DNA of 64,000 nucleotides. Source: Allacma fusca. Taxonomy: Eukaryota; Arthropoda; Collembola; Symphypleona; Sminthuridae. Positions 27,401 to 40,291 of this stretch are shown here, in pieces. The stretch's first letter is position 1. Every line of letters starts with the position of its first letter. Where the stretch lies: assembly GCA_947179485.1 (NCBI GenBank), contig OX359249.1, positions 36,008,250 to 36,072,249 of the forward strand, read 5' to 3'. Position numbers and translations under genes: made by a program. Below the pieces are notes generated by a model. It was not told where the DNA came from. It made no database searches and saw only the letters and a list, made by a program, of their open reading frames with translations.

Positions 27401-30400
27401 TATTCTAGAATCCCCTTCAAGTTCCACACTAGTGCTTTCCCCTAGCCAGGATCAAGTACAATATTTTGGAGAAACTTTGAGGAACCAAATCATGCCTGTA
27501 CAGTAGACCCGCTCTGATTCAGGAGATCTTCCCAAAACTCAAGTTGTTTGCTGATGATAAAGGAGCTGAGCCTTTCAGTGCAGAGAATTTAAATAGATAT
27601 AATTATTTCTTGGGTTTATGTAGAGATAGATACTTCCGAGCATGTGGAGGACCCAATGGCACTGTGGAAATAGTATCTACAGGGGTAAGTAGTCTCGAAT
27701 TCAATGACAGCAGTTACATAATCAGGAAGAGTCTTGTGGATGCAGATGTGAAGGGGTCCCGAAATGTAATTATGCATAGATACATGAGTCTGCAGTTGGT
27801 TGCGAATGCAAATAAATATAGACTAATTGTGAGATTACGATCGGGTCTTAAGTTTTGGGGAGGCTCGGAATAAAATATACTCGAAGTATTCAAGAAAGAA
27901 AAAGGGGATTCTGTTAAGTCTGCTGCGTCTACATATATCTATACATAGATTCAGCTCGGATCTTGGGTGGTAGCAGAGACAATAAACTTAAACGGAAGGC
28001 AGAGGCAGAGGGTAACTTTCCTGTTGGAGAGTAGTAACTGTCTACAGCCTCGGCCCCGTATGTATGTAATTATGTATGTCAGCAATTGGACATGGGTATT
28101 GCTTCGTTCCGTAACTTCTCATTAGACTAGCAGCTTGTAATAGTCATAATCATAGCCTTTAGGAAAATCCCATGCATATCATCTGACACCGTTTGCGCTC
28201 CGTTCAGGTTCTTTTCAAGCTAGCCCAGTAATAAAATAATGGGTATATATTTGTGTTCATTTGGAGGGAAGCTGTGAAACGGGAAAGAAACACATTACAC
28301 GGCCACAGGAGGAGACAGGACTAAGTAAAGAAGCAGGAGATACTGAGTTTTCCATCCAGTCAAATAGAGTCAAGATCAAGTGCAAGGAGTATATGAGGGT
28401 GGCGTTCAGCCCTGTGGAAACCTAAGATATGTGGATGCTACCAATGGTTAGGATATTTTATAGCCATGACACGGAGAGAAGAGTGGTTTAGACGGTGCGA
28501 GAGTTTCCGTCCGGGTTTTTATTAAAAAGGGAGAAAGTGGAAGATTTATTGAGATGGAAGGGGCACTCGGGGAGTCGACGATGCGAATACGATGTAACAT
28601 TCACCGTCAATGAGAGATTCTTCCTTTGACTTCTCCTTCGGATCTGACAACTCAATGCTAGCCACATTACTCTCAACGTTGCAACAATCTCCTGTGTGTA
28701 CAAACCCCTGTCCAATCCTCGGATCCACTTCTCCTTTTGCTCTCCCATCCTTCCCTTCATTTCTCATATCAGGCTCCTCCAAGTCAGCCCAACAGCCTCC
28801 CAACCGTCTCATCATCATGTTATAAAGTCCAATTCTTACACGTTCGGCTGAACCAATGACCAAAATCAATGTTCATCAAAATAAAAATCTTCAGATTCGA
28901 TTCACATGGAAGTGAAAAAAAAAGAGGAAGGATCCCTTCCCCACAATTTTTCATCTGGTCAGGACCGGTCTGAGTACAGAGTCTATACGACGCTATGGGG
29001 ATCGTTAGACTCTACCGATCTATTCACACGAAATATTTTAGCGGGTCTCAGAAGCAATCTTGCATTCATTTAATGACCCTCCTATCCAAACCAAGCACTG
29101 CTCGCAGTCATCATATATCATGGAGGAATATATAGCGGGAGATCGTAAGTTCCCCAAAGTTTGAGGATGTTAGATAACAAAAAGAAAGTGAAATTGTGGA
29201 TCAAGCGTCATTTAAATGCTCAAGACAAAATTTACAACTGTACTTACACCACTCTGGGTTAATGGTACTTCATGTGCCACAAATATTCCTGTCGTTGGAG
29301 ATTCTACCAAATGCAGAGTTGTGATGTCTGGACGCTTTTCCTGGCAAGAGCACGGAAGCCAGGGATAAAGCAATAGAAAAGTAATAAATCCTGCAATCTG
29401 ATCACGAATCGCTAAAAATTGGAAAGATATGACTAGAGCGAGGGAGTGCATACAGAGTGGGAGACAGTAGAAGGTTTTTTTTTTTTTTTATTCAAAAGAG
29501 GAGACATATAAACTATGCCAAGTCAACTTAGGGTCAACTATGACTCCATTACTGTACCCTGAGTACTAGTTGTAAAAGTAGTTGCGAGGAATCATCTCCT
29601 TTCTGCATTTCCTATAAAATCTCGCACACATTAACTTTTCATTGAGCCAAAGCTGACTTGTCAAGATAAAAAAGTGCACCCTTGACAACCGTTTTATTCT
29701 GTCGCTGGGAAAATCGACCCAGGATACTCAAGAAACCCACAATCTTTCTCTTAGTAGTAGTCCTCCCTCCAAACTTAGACCATTGCTCAGGGTTTGTGAA
29801 ATAGTGAAATATGTGCTCTTACTTTATGTAAATGTGATTTCGCTTAGACATCCGTCAACTCAAATATTAGCTCAGCCAGCAAAGTTTACCAATGAGGTGG
29901 AGCGAAGCCCGTTTCCCTGTCCTCGTTGTCACAGACGAGCTTAGCAGATTGAGAAAAGTCCTGGAGCAGATGAATATAAGTACACACAAAATACAGGGAC
30001 AGCATCAAATTGTGATGAATTCCCTACCTGAGCAAAATTTTCCACTACTTTGATCCCAATGTATTAAACGGGAAAGAATATATACAAGGAGTGGGTAAAG
30101 TCATACGCAAATAAAGAAATTTTTGCACAGGGAGTATCTATCTGTACGGTAGCATGTATGCAAGTACATAGTATGTACATACGAATGTCCACAATCCCAA
30201 TACAATCACATATGCTGGGCAGATGAAATAGTAAAATCCTCACAAATAGATGAAAAGTATTTTGTACTCCTACAGATGTATGTATCTACATGTATTATAA
30301 CTGTGACACTTACGCTACCTTTGGCTGTATATTTATTTAATATTTTCCTAACAACTTGATTCACTCAAGCGCTCAAGCCGGAATACCAGGTTCACTTGCC

Positions 30401-33400
30401 GCTCCACACACTAGCTTTTGTATTTATTTAGCCCCATTATTTCTTTCACCTTGCCAAACTTTTATGATGAGTCCCAGGAAGCAATGCCGGGAGACGAAAC
30501 CAATCAATATTTCAGCATCACAAAGGGAAAAGTTGTCACTTTGAGTTGACATTTCCATCAGCACTCAAACCTATTCATTCGTAAATGCAAAAAAAAAAAC
30601 CCCGGGTAGAGATGGGAGTCAAAGTTACAGAGGGCCCGGCAAACATAAGCAACCCTCCTACGGTGTCTCCAGAGATTCGGATGGGACAATTTATTCTATT
30701 TCCCTTAGAAAGAGGAAAGAATTCAACTGTGATCAACATTTTTTGCTCCCTTGTTGTACAAGCCCATTCTATCAAATTTCAACTGAAGATGACGACCATC
30801 CCGTCCCCTCTCCTCTCTCAGTATTTTATGTAATCGCTCATTCAGTCATAAATTACAATATTATTCAGTTCAAATAATTTGAAGGAACTTTCAACCAGAA
30901 CGAAACCGTAAATTCTTTTCACCCTTTCTTATTTTTTTCCAAATAATCATACGTGTGTGTAACATACTCGACAACAAAGGAACTATAGACTACAATTTTT
31001 TATCCTTCATTGAACTAATACATACAATCTAATGTAGCAATTAGCCGCATTCATACTCAATGATTTATACTGTCAATTATGTCAAAAATGGGATCTGCTG
31101 GCTGGCACTTTTACTTTTATGACTGTAGCTTTATCCTCATCGTTCGCTCATTCCATACAAATGCGCTCAGCCCTTACAGCGTGCTCCACCAACTCCCACA
31201 CTTTCTTGCTACTCATATTTCATAATGGAGTTGTATTTTTAGTATGGATTACTTTAATCAAAAATTTTTATTGTAAAACCATACATTGTATATTGTATCG
31301 TGTTCCACTGACGTACCTCTAATTCACAGCATACATAATGTCCTCAAATTGCTTTTATCAAAAGTAAGACAAGAGTATATTAAAGTGCACAAAAACTTGA
31401 GAAACTCTATCCTGTCTTTTCCTTTCATCTACCGAGAGGCAATATCTGTAATCAGCAGAAAGTACAGTCATCGACACTATCGACCCCGAAGCCGCAAGGA
31501 TCCTTGCATGCAAAAACTACAACTTCCATGTGGTCATGCAAAAACCAGCAGAGAAAAGTGCACTAAAGCAAGAAAAAACCAGTGCAGTAGAAGGAGTAGG
31601 TCAGCGGCGTACTGCGACACTTTTTTATTGCATGCACGGCTTCAGATGAGAAAAAAGAAAAAAAATATCAGAATATGACAATGTCCATCGTCATGGATTA
31701 GCAGTCCGACCATGCAGCCCACCACAACAACAAAAAAACAAGGAAGTACATCCCCAGCCCCTACAGTGCCACCAGACACTAGACTTCCTTTCACAATCAT
31801 AACTTGGGCCAGGCAATCTTTTTAAAGCTTACAAAAATGGCATGACAACCTTTTTCCGGTAATGTGCTCAAATTCATGAAAATACGAGTAACAATGTCGT
31901 AACAAGAGTTTCAGTTTGTTTAAATGGAACTCCCATTTATCCCTCTGCCTCTCCATCACTCCGTCTCGACATAAAAATCTCATCTTCGTTTTTATGAGTC
32001 CACGAGACCTTGAGTTAATTTTCGGTATCATCCTGGGGTCCGCATCATTAGATCTCCGCGTAATAACTGTGTAATTTATTCTATTCCGTGGACTAGCATT
32101 AAGTATAAGGTCCTTCGTTAGGGAAGTTCCCCCAAAACAATATGATTACTTACAGGCGGTATCTTTTTTAAATTATGTGGGATACTATAAATGATGCGCC
32201 AGCCACTGATTAAGATGTTTGAAAAACAAAACTTTTATATTTTTCAAGGCAAAACATATACCCGAGCATTTTTGACTTCTCATATATGATAATGACACTG
32301 TAGTAAAAAAAAAAGAGTTTACCTGAATCACTCTAGTGTCCTTCTCTAGGTTGGTTTCCAGTGGGATGAGGAAGTCCACGTAGAAAGCTTTCAGCTACAA
32401 AATCACAGCTTTTATTACTATACTTAACTTGGGATTCTTATTATGTGAGATTCTAAATTATAATGTTCATTAGATTATGCATGAATTTTGGGCTATTACC
32501 AAGTTGACAGCATAATTTTAATAGATAATTCAAAAGGTGTTTAAACTGTAATAACAGCCCTTACCGTATTTAATTGTTGAGCATGAATTTCTTTAAAGAC
32601 TTCAGTTATTTGCATCAAAGAGGAACCTGTGAAATAATATAAATAGTATTACTCATTGTTAAATTGGTTTCAGGGGAATGCAGCCTGTAATGTTTTATTA
32701 TACAGCCAAATTTATTCTATTCCTGTATTAATTATTTTATTCTACATAGAGAAAAATACATTTTTAGAAAATCTCATCATTCACATACAACCTGACTTTT
32801 TTTTCGTATTGTAATCAAAAATAGGCAGTGGTTCAAATCGAGGTAGGTAGGAACTCTGGCATTTTTTAGCTGATATGGCACACAAGTCCTAACTACATGA
32901 TTCCCATGAGAACTTTTACCCTGATTGGGACTTAAGCTCGTTAAAGGAATGGCTCAGTAAGAAGTTATTGTGTGTTATGTGAGAGTAGAGCATTTTATCG
33001 AAATTAGGTAAATCTCAAGACATCACACATCTGCAGATGTGTTATGCTTCCTTTACCAGCCTCTCCCGCAACTCTTTTATGAAGCTGTCGGTATTGGTCC
33101 TCTGTGGTTTCAAGGTATGTGTGTATAATTATATGAACCTATAAAGGGTACATAATGTACCCACAGGCCCGAAATTATAAATATATCCCATCATTATTAT
33201 GTATGTAGCTCTGAAGTTAATTGATTTCAGAGAGTAGCCATCGTAAGTATACCACGGTCCTTTGGATTCCGAAATCTGTGGTGTAAACTTTTCAAGCTGG
33301 AATAATACTTTGTGGTTGTTCTTTATATGTTAACATTCTCAAACCAGAAGTGAAACATGCGTGGATGGATTTGCTCACTTGATATTTTGCACAGTAATTT

Positions 33401-36400
33401 ACAAATGAGTCTTCTCTCAGAAGGTAAGTTTTGTGTGCTTGATACTCTTTACATAATTACACAGTTTGATCCATCTAATTCTGCATGGTTCACCTAAATG
33501 CATTCTCGGATGTAGAGAAAAGGCAGGGACTGGGACACCGCATGTAAGTGGACCACATGTCGTGTTTTGAGAGCTAGCAAAAAAAAAACTACTTTTTAAC
33601 TACTAACTTTTCAAACATCTCCACCGCATCAAATCCCCTGGAATTTATAATGGGATTTTTAATTACCGTTGCTCACAGTTATTGTAGTTGGGCAACGGGA
33701 ACGTCTGTGACGTGGAGATAGGCATGGCAGTGGAAAATAATTCACTCAGAATCCAAAGGGAACCGTTCTGATTCGAAATAAAGTTCCCAATTTTAAAAAT
33801 CCCTTTGGATGGTTTATGTTATATGTATCTGCTCGGCGGACAGATCAACAAAAAAAAACCTAATCGGACTTAGCAATGCATCCAATCAGAATTTAATGAA
33901 GCTTATGCCTTTTTTTACTGCCGCTTCATATCAGTTTTCCTTCAAAGTGATTGAAATGGGCAAGCTATATCAAAAGTTTGGTCTAATTAGAAATGTTGGA
34001 GTGATGTGTGTACATACAACTGCATTAAAGAATACAACGGGCGATAAAAGTTAATTCCTTGAGCTTGTCTGCTGAATTAGCTGACACAAGAACTGACAGG
34101 AGTATCGAGTCTGTAGCATACCCAGACATGCTCACCAAACAACCCATGTGTATCTAGATGTATGTGGCTGTCCTCATCAAACTAATGCGTACGGGAATCT
34201 GGGGATTTATCTACAAGTATGCTCGCCTCCTTGTAATCCACTATTGTAAAACTTAACATGACTCTAAACAAAAAGAGCGAGAATAATCTCATGTGCAGGG
34301 AAGGCACGTGAGTACAAGTGGAAACACGCTACGCATTACATTTCAGACCAAAATCAATTTGGAAACTTCTGAGACCATATAGTATTAAAATTCAGGGAGG
34401 AGGATGTATGAGTAAAAGTGGAAAATACATTTTCGTCTGCCCTTCGGTAAAATATCTTTCAGCAACATTTTGATCATAGTTCGGAAATCAAATCACGTCC
34501 AAACGAAAGAACTTTGTCAAGTATTGGCTTATTAAATTAACAAGTTATTCTTTGAGAAACTCATAAATTCCAAAATGAGATACTACAGCAGAGAGAGAGC
34601 GAAAGAGAGAGAGAGAGAGAGAGAGAGAGACAGTGCTACTTTGTGAGTTTAGCTTTGAGAGCCTGTCATAAATAAAACTGTTTCGAATCAACCTCCATCC
34701 CCCACAAAATAACTATACATAAAGGGTTGCTTTCATTTGAGCATATTAGTGTGGGCGTGAATCTATTGTGAAATCCACTACGTGACTTTGCAGTAGCATT
34801 TGCAATCTAATTGTAACCAAAATAATAACAAACAATTGTCAAACATTTATTTTAACTAGTAATAACCCAATGATTTGTTATTATTTGTAAGCCAAGTCAG
34901 GCTCCGAAAGTCCGGACAGTTAAATGAAGGTTAAATGAACTGCTCCTCGAAATTAGTTAAACAAGTATTCTCATGTTTTCATTTTTATAGATACAAATTA
35001 ATGTAAAGTTATTGGGATAACATGGATTTGCAATCCTGCCTGAACTCTTAAGTTCGAGTGACTAGACGAAATCAATTTATAAAAAAGTTCCGGTTGGGCC
35101 TCATTATTTGTGTGCTAAGTGACTTATGTAAAATAGTGTTACAAGCACTGAACAAGTAGATTTTTTTTTTGTCATTTATAATGAGCAGCTCTTCCAAATT
35201 CCTCCGTACCAGTAATGGGTCTGAGTCCGTTTTACTACAAAATGATACTTTGTACGTATCAAATGGGGCTAGTGCTGTAAGACTGACGGATGGTTTTCCT
35301 TGAATTAAAACTTGATTTTCTTCCTGCATGGATTTTTGAAAGCGTCATCATATATGCAGTGTCTCCCTAAAAATTTCCTGCTCGTACAGTCATGACATAA
35401 CAGTTGAGTACACTGAAGAAGCTGTTAGTGCTACGTAGACGCAGGTCGTTCCCGTCCACACAAGTTGGATCATTGTCAGAAAACAAGATCCTATTATGTA
35501 GTGCCACTTGGCACTTGGCCCTCACTATTTCTACAAACAACAAGCAAAGGACAATGACCAGGAATATTCCAAAATGTGAACTTGCGTGCATAATTGGTAA
35601 GAAGCGGAGGTACTGCGGTAACTGCGGTTCACTCTGGCATAAAAACTATTGACAACTGAACTCCTACATGTGTACATAAGTCCCTTTCGTAAATGAATAA
35701 AAATCAGGTATTTGTCGATCAGTAGTTCTCATGCCACCGCTGTTTGTTGTTAATTTTTGTGTTATGTGACGTTACGCATCTCTCAGCTTCACAACAATTC
35801 GGGAGTAGGTAGGATTTTTCAGGGGAGTTGCAATTTGTTGGGATTGTCTACAGGACAATTTACTGCAGGAATTTTATGATATTCAGTTCTCAAAATGGTT
35901 TATAATAGCGCTGCTCATGAATTTATTGCTGTACTTTTGGCATGAAAAAGAAGGCGGAAAATGGTCTGGAAATAATGTAGTGGCTGAACAGGATAAAAAT
36001 ACATAGATTTTCCCCGTACTGTAAGTATCTGCTGCAATGTACTCATTTATGCATGCCTGTTGGAGTCGTTAGCTCACTTGTCATTCTTCACAAGTCTCAT
36101 TGATTTTTCATGACATGGTAAGTAGGAGCGTGTTAGAGGGTCTTTGCTTTCTCGAAAACCTAATCCAATAGATAATATTAATGTTCTCGTCGATAGTGAC
36201 CTGTGTGTGATCTAGGTTATAGCAACATTACGTTTTTTTTATAGCTCTTCGGTAATAAATTGCGACCTAACGTATTTAAGTACAAAAGTAAGTATCAGAA
36301 AATTACCAATCACTAAAAACTTATTCACATAAATAAATAACGAAGCACTGCAAAAAAAATACTACAAAACAATGGTCAGCAGTCAGCAAAGGTGTAGGAT

Positions 36401-39400
36401 CCTTGCGTGCAATCTTCTCTATATACTAATTGGCTCAGACATTAGCTCCCAGCGAAATTATTATATACTAATAGTGGATGCTAAACTACCCATTGACAAC
36501 CTGCTTCAGTCTTAAACTCATAACTACATGACAATTATTATTACAGTCATTTTAACTTTATTTACTCCTCGAAATATCTAGCTAACTACACATACATAGA
36601 TAGGTAGAGTATTTAAACACAGTGAGACACCAACTAGTCTGATTATTTCTGACTCATTGTATTTACACAATTAACGCAGCACTTGCATATACACAGCCTA
36701 TTGTGACAAAGTTTCTAACTAAGTCCCTGGGCCTTTTGTTATTTACTTGTGACGAAACTGAAAAAAAAACTCATACGAGCGCATCCACAACAATGAATAC
36801 CTTACCCATGCACATAGTTTAGGGAACACTTTTATTTTTCTGTAAAACCAAGTTTATGAATCAGTCAAATGATGATGCAATCCCGCAGTCCGTTTGCTTT
36901 TAGCTACAAAAGTGTTAAACAAATTGTAGACCTCAATTTGTAAATAATTGCTTTGCGTGAGAAACAGAAACCCCATAAATTAAATTTTTACCACCTAAGT
37001 CTACAAACTGAGACAAAATAAAAGCCAGGGGATTGTTATAACAAAAGTCAACAAGTGTAGGGATATTTATTGTTCAACTGTTTTGGATTTGTTGGAGCTA
37101 ATTGGAAGGGGTTTCATTGAGAATCACATGCAAGCATGCACATAACATTTTCCCCTGGCGGGTTTAATCTTGATGTGAGCATTTCAAATGCAAGAAGAAC
37201 AATCATCCGAGATAGTGTCTCTACGAATAGACCTTATTTACTTATAAGCTAATGAATTGCTATTATATTTGTTGAAAGTAATGACTGAGCATATGCATGT
37301 ATTGTTATCATATTATCTTAATTGCATCTGACATTGTTTTCCTCCTTTAGAATCCAAACATCAGCTCACCTGGTGCCCTAGTATTGTCAAGTTTATAAGC
37401 GTGCGTTTAGTCAGATTGCAATAATAATTCAACAAATCATGGTGGGAAAGAGCTGAAAATGCACGAGTGCTACGATTTTCACTTCCACTCAAATTACTCC
37501 CTATATGTGAAGTTGCTGAGCGGTGTATCCACATCTCTCGTAACCAATATGTCCTGCAGAGATCTTTCCAAGCCTCAGACCGTACCTACGAAGTCAACTC
37601 AGAGAGTACAGAGTTGCTTTCGGATATAATTATCCAAATGCGTGCAACTACTACAGCCTGAATCTTTTGAGCTGACTCGCTTTAAAGATTGAATACAGCC
37701 TCAGCAGCTCTACACTCTTTCTTTTACAACTCTGAGCAATGATATCCAAAGTGTATCTATAATGGTCGTTAAACACTTATTGAAATTGTAGCAACACGGG
37801 TACGTTTCGCATTTTTCCCGTATCCCCCTCCATAGGACATACATATGGGAGACTGTGGTTAGCTACTTTGCATTTTCCAACTACTCCAAAGGATAGTCCA
37901 TTCGACCTCATTAAAATGTAACTGGTTCACACAATCATACACTTGTTCGTGAATCCCCTCTTTCTTCCATTCCATTCATAAAACTTTATAGGGAACTCAT
38001 CTCTCAAGGTTTTTTCGCCAACCATTTCTAATCACATGAGAATCAACCAACACTCAGTGATGCGTCTACCTGAATATCAAGAGCCCCAGTTGTGTTACAA
38101 TATTACCACACTTGTAATACACTACTAAAGTGATTTTGTTTCTCAAAATATCCCTTCCATTCATATTATTATTACCAAAAGGTATCATTAGATCAATATG
38201 TATCTAGTAAAGATCACGTTTGTAAGGTAGTCACTGTAAAAGTCGGTGAGTCAAACTTAATATGTTGGGCCTCAATTGAAAGCTGAAGATTACTATAGTT
38301 TTTTTTCTCCAAATGCATGAACTACTAAAGTTGTAGAAGCCGTGCAAATCTTACACAGCAAATACAAGTTACTCCTTAATGCACTTCCTTGCCACGCATG
38401 TTCTCAGAACGTGAAATCCCTTTGTAATCAACAATTTAAATGGAAAATCACTAAATAAAGGGCAGTTGAAACTAGCGCTACCCTTCAGGTTGAAAATAAT
38501 AGATTTTAAATGGGAAAAGGGAGAAAATAACAAGTTATCAGACATAATTCAAAGTACAGGTTATGAATGAATTTAACAAGGTAAAGGAAACTATGCCGAC
38601 TTCTCACACATATATATGACAATGTCAATGACAACTTAAAAAAAAAAGAGTTTACTTGAGTGGACAGATTAAAAAGCGTTTCTAAGGAAAGCAAAACCAA
38701 ATGAAACCCCTCCACATTACCTAAACTGACAAGGAAGTACAGGAAAGTGTATGTACTTACATGTGCCAAGGGATGCACATGCAGACACTTGTGAATAGGG
38801 AAATAAACTTTCTACTATGCACCGTCAGTACGATGGGCTGTTCTGCTCCATTCTCATACCAGGGGTGATGCATAAGTAAAGAGTAATCCTTGTGATAATA
38901 TCCGATTAATAAAAAGAGAATGAACAGTAAGTGAAATTTTAGGAAGTTAATATTATGATAGCTTGGGATAAATCCTCAGAATTTTCTCACCCCTCTTACA
39001 CTTTCCTCCCGTTCACAATGAAGTCTTCAGAGCATACAGTAGAATGAGAAGGCTATAGCGGTACACCATCAAGTTGTACACAATCAAGGTTAAACGAATA
39101 TATTTTTTGGGAGTTGTTTAACTCATAACTCCTGCTGATATGGAATAGTGATGAGATCTGTGATTACCAGTGGGAGAGAATCCTACTCCATTAAATGTAA
39201 TTCAGTTGGAAGCCAAGTGCAAAAAAGGAGATTGATCTAGATGGAAACTAATTTTATCTCTATCGAATCCGCATAAACAACAAAACGGTAGCTGTATCTG
39301 TAGGCGCTTAATGATCCGCTGAACACTTTCGAGGCGAAAACCGATACTCAACTGTAATTATAATGTCCATGCTCCTGTCATACAATTAGCCTATTGCACA

Positions 39401-40228
39401 CACACACATACACACACACACAAAAGCCAAGCAATCCGATTATATAGAGGTTTGTTGGCTTTAATGAACACTGAAGTAACACGGTACAAATGATTTTATG
39501 CCAGCAGACTCGGCCACTCAGACTCTCAGTTGCGCTTGGTATATCTACACAAACGTGTTTACAATGTGTCTCTTTAATAAAAAAAAAACCTAACCTAACT
39601 GATTTCTCATTGTTGTTACACCTCCATCGAGGAACAATGACATTTGGGACTGATGAGACATACAAGAAATATGGTATGAGCGTGAAACAACTCCTTCGAC
39701 GGTTACTACACCCAATTCCATCTAATCGCTGTCCGCCAACATTCCTATTTAAGAATTTTCGATACCTACTACAGGGAAAAAAAAGGTTGACAAATTCTTT
39801 CGCAATCATAAAAAAAAATGTAGCCGTCCTTTGTTTTCACCATGGTTCATATAGTACACACACACACACACATGGAGTCTTATTTCCCCTCAGGGGCTGA
39901 GAATTAAACAATAATAGACCGCTTTTGCAGCGGATGACATCAATACATTGTAAGTCTGCACAATCAATGTTTCATCTCTTCGTCTTTCTTCCTTTGAACT
40001 TAGCTTGTGCATAGTGTCGGAAGACTTATTGACTTGAGCTTCAACTTAGGATACATAAATCATGATTTTTTTTTTACTGCTACTTCCTCAATGCCCTAAT
40101 AGCTCCAATGAAAAAGAATGGTTTGGTTAGCATTAGTTGACGTGGCTACTGTCGACTGTCGTTTTTTATGGACTCGCAAACAAAGCAAATAGTGTTAGGT
40201 TGTTTGAAAAACAAAGAAATCAGGACCA

Positions 40229-40291
<63 letters not shown>

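Noticed and set aside
39378-39900. Overlapping frames of 143 (minus) and 136 (plus) codons
   Set aside because: They include CA-repeat translations, lack splice or start context and match no family; one frame mirrors the other.
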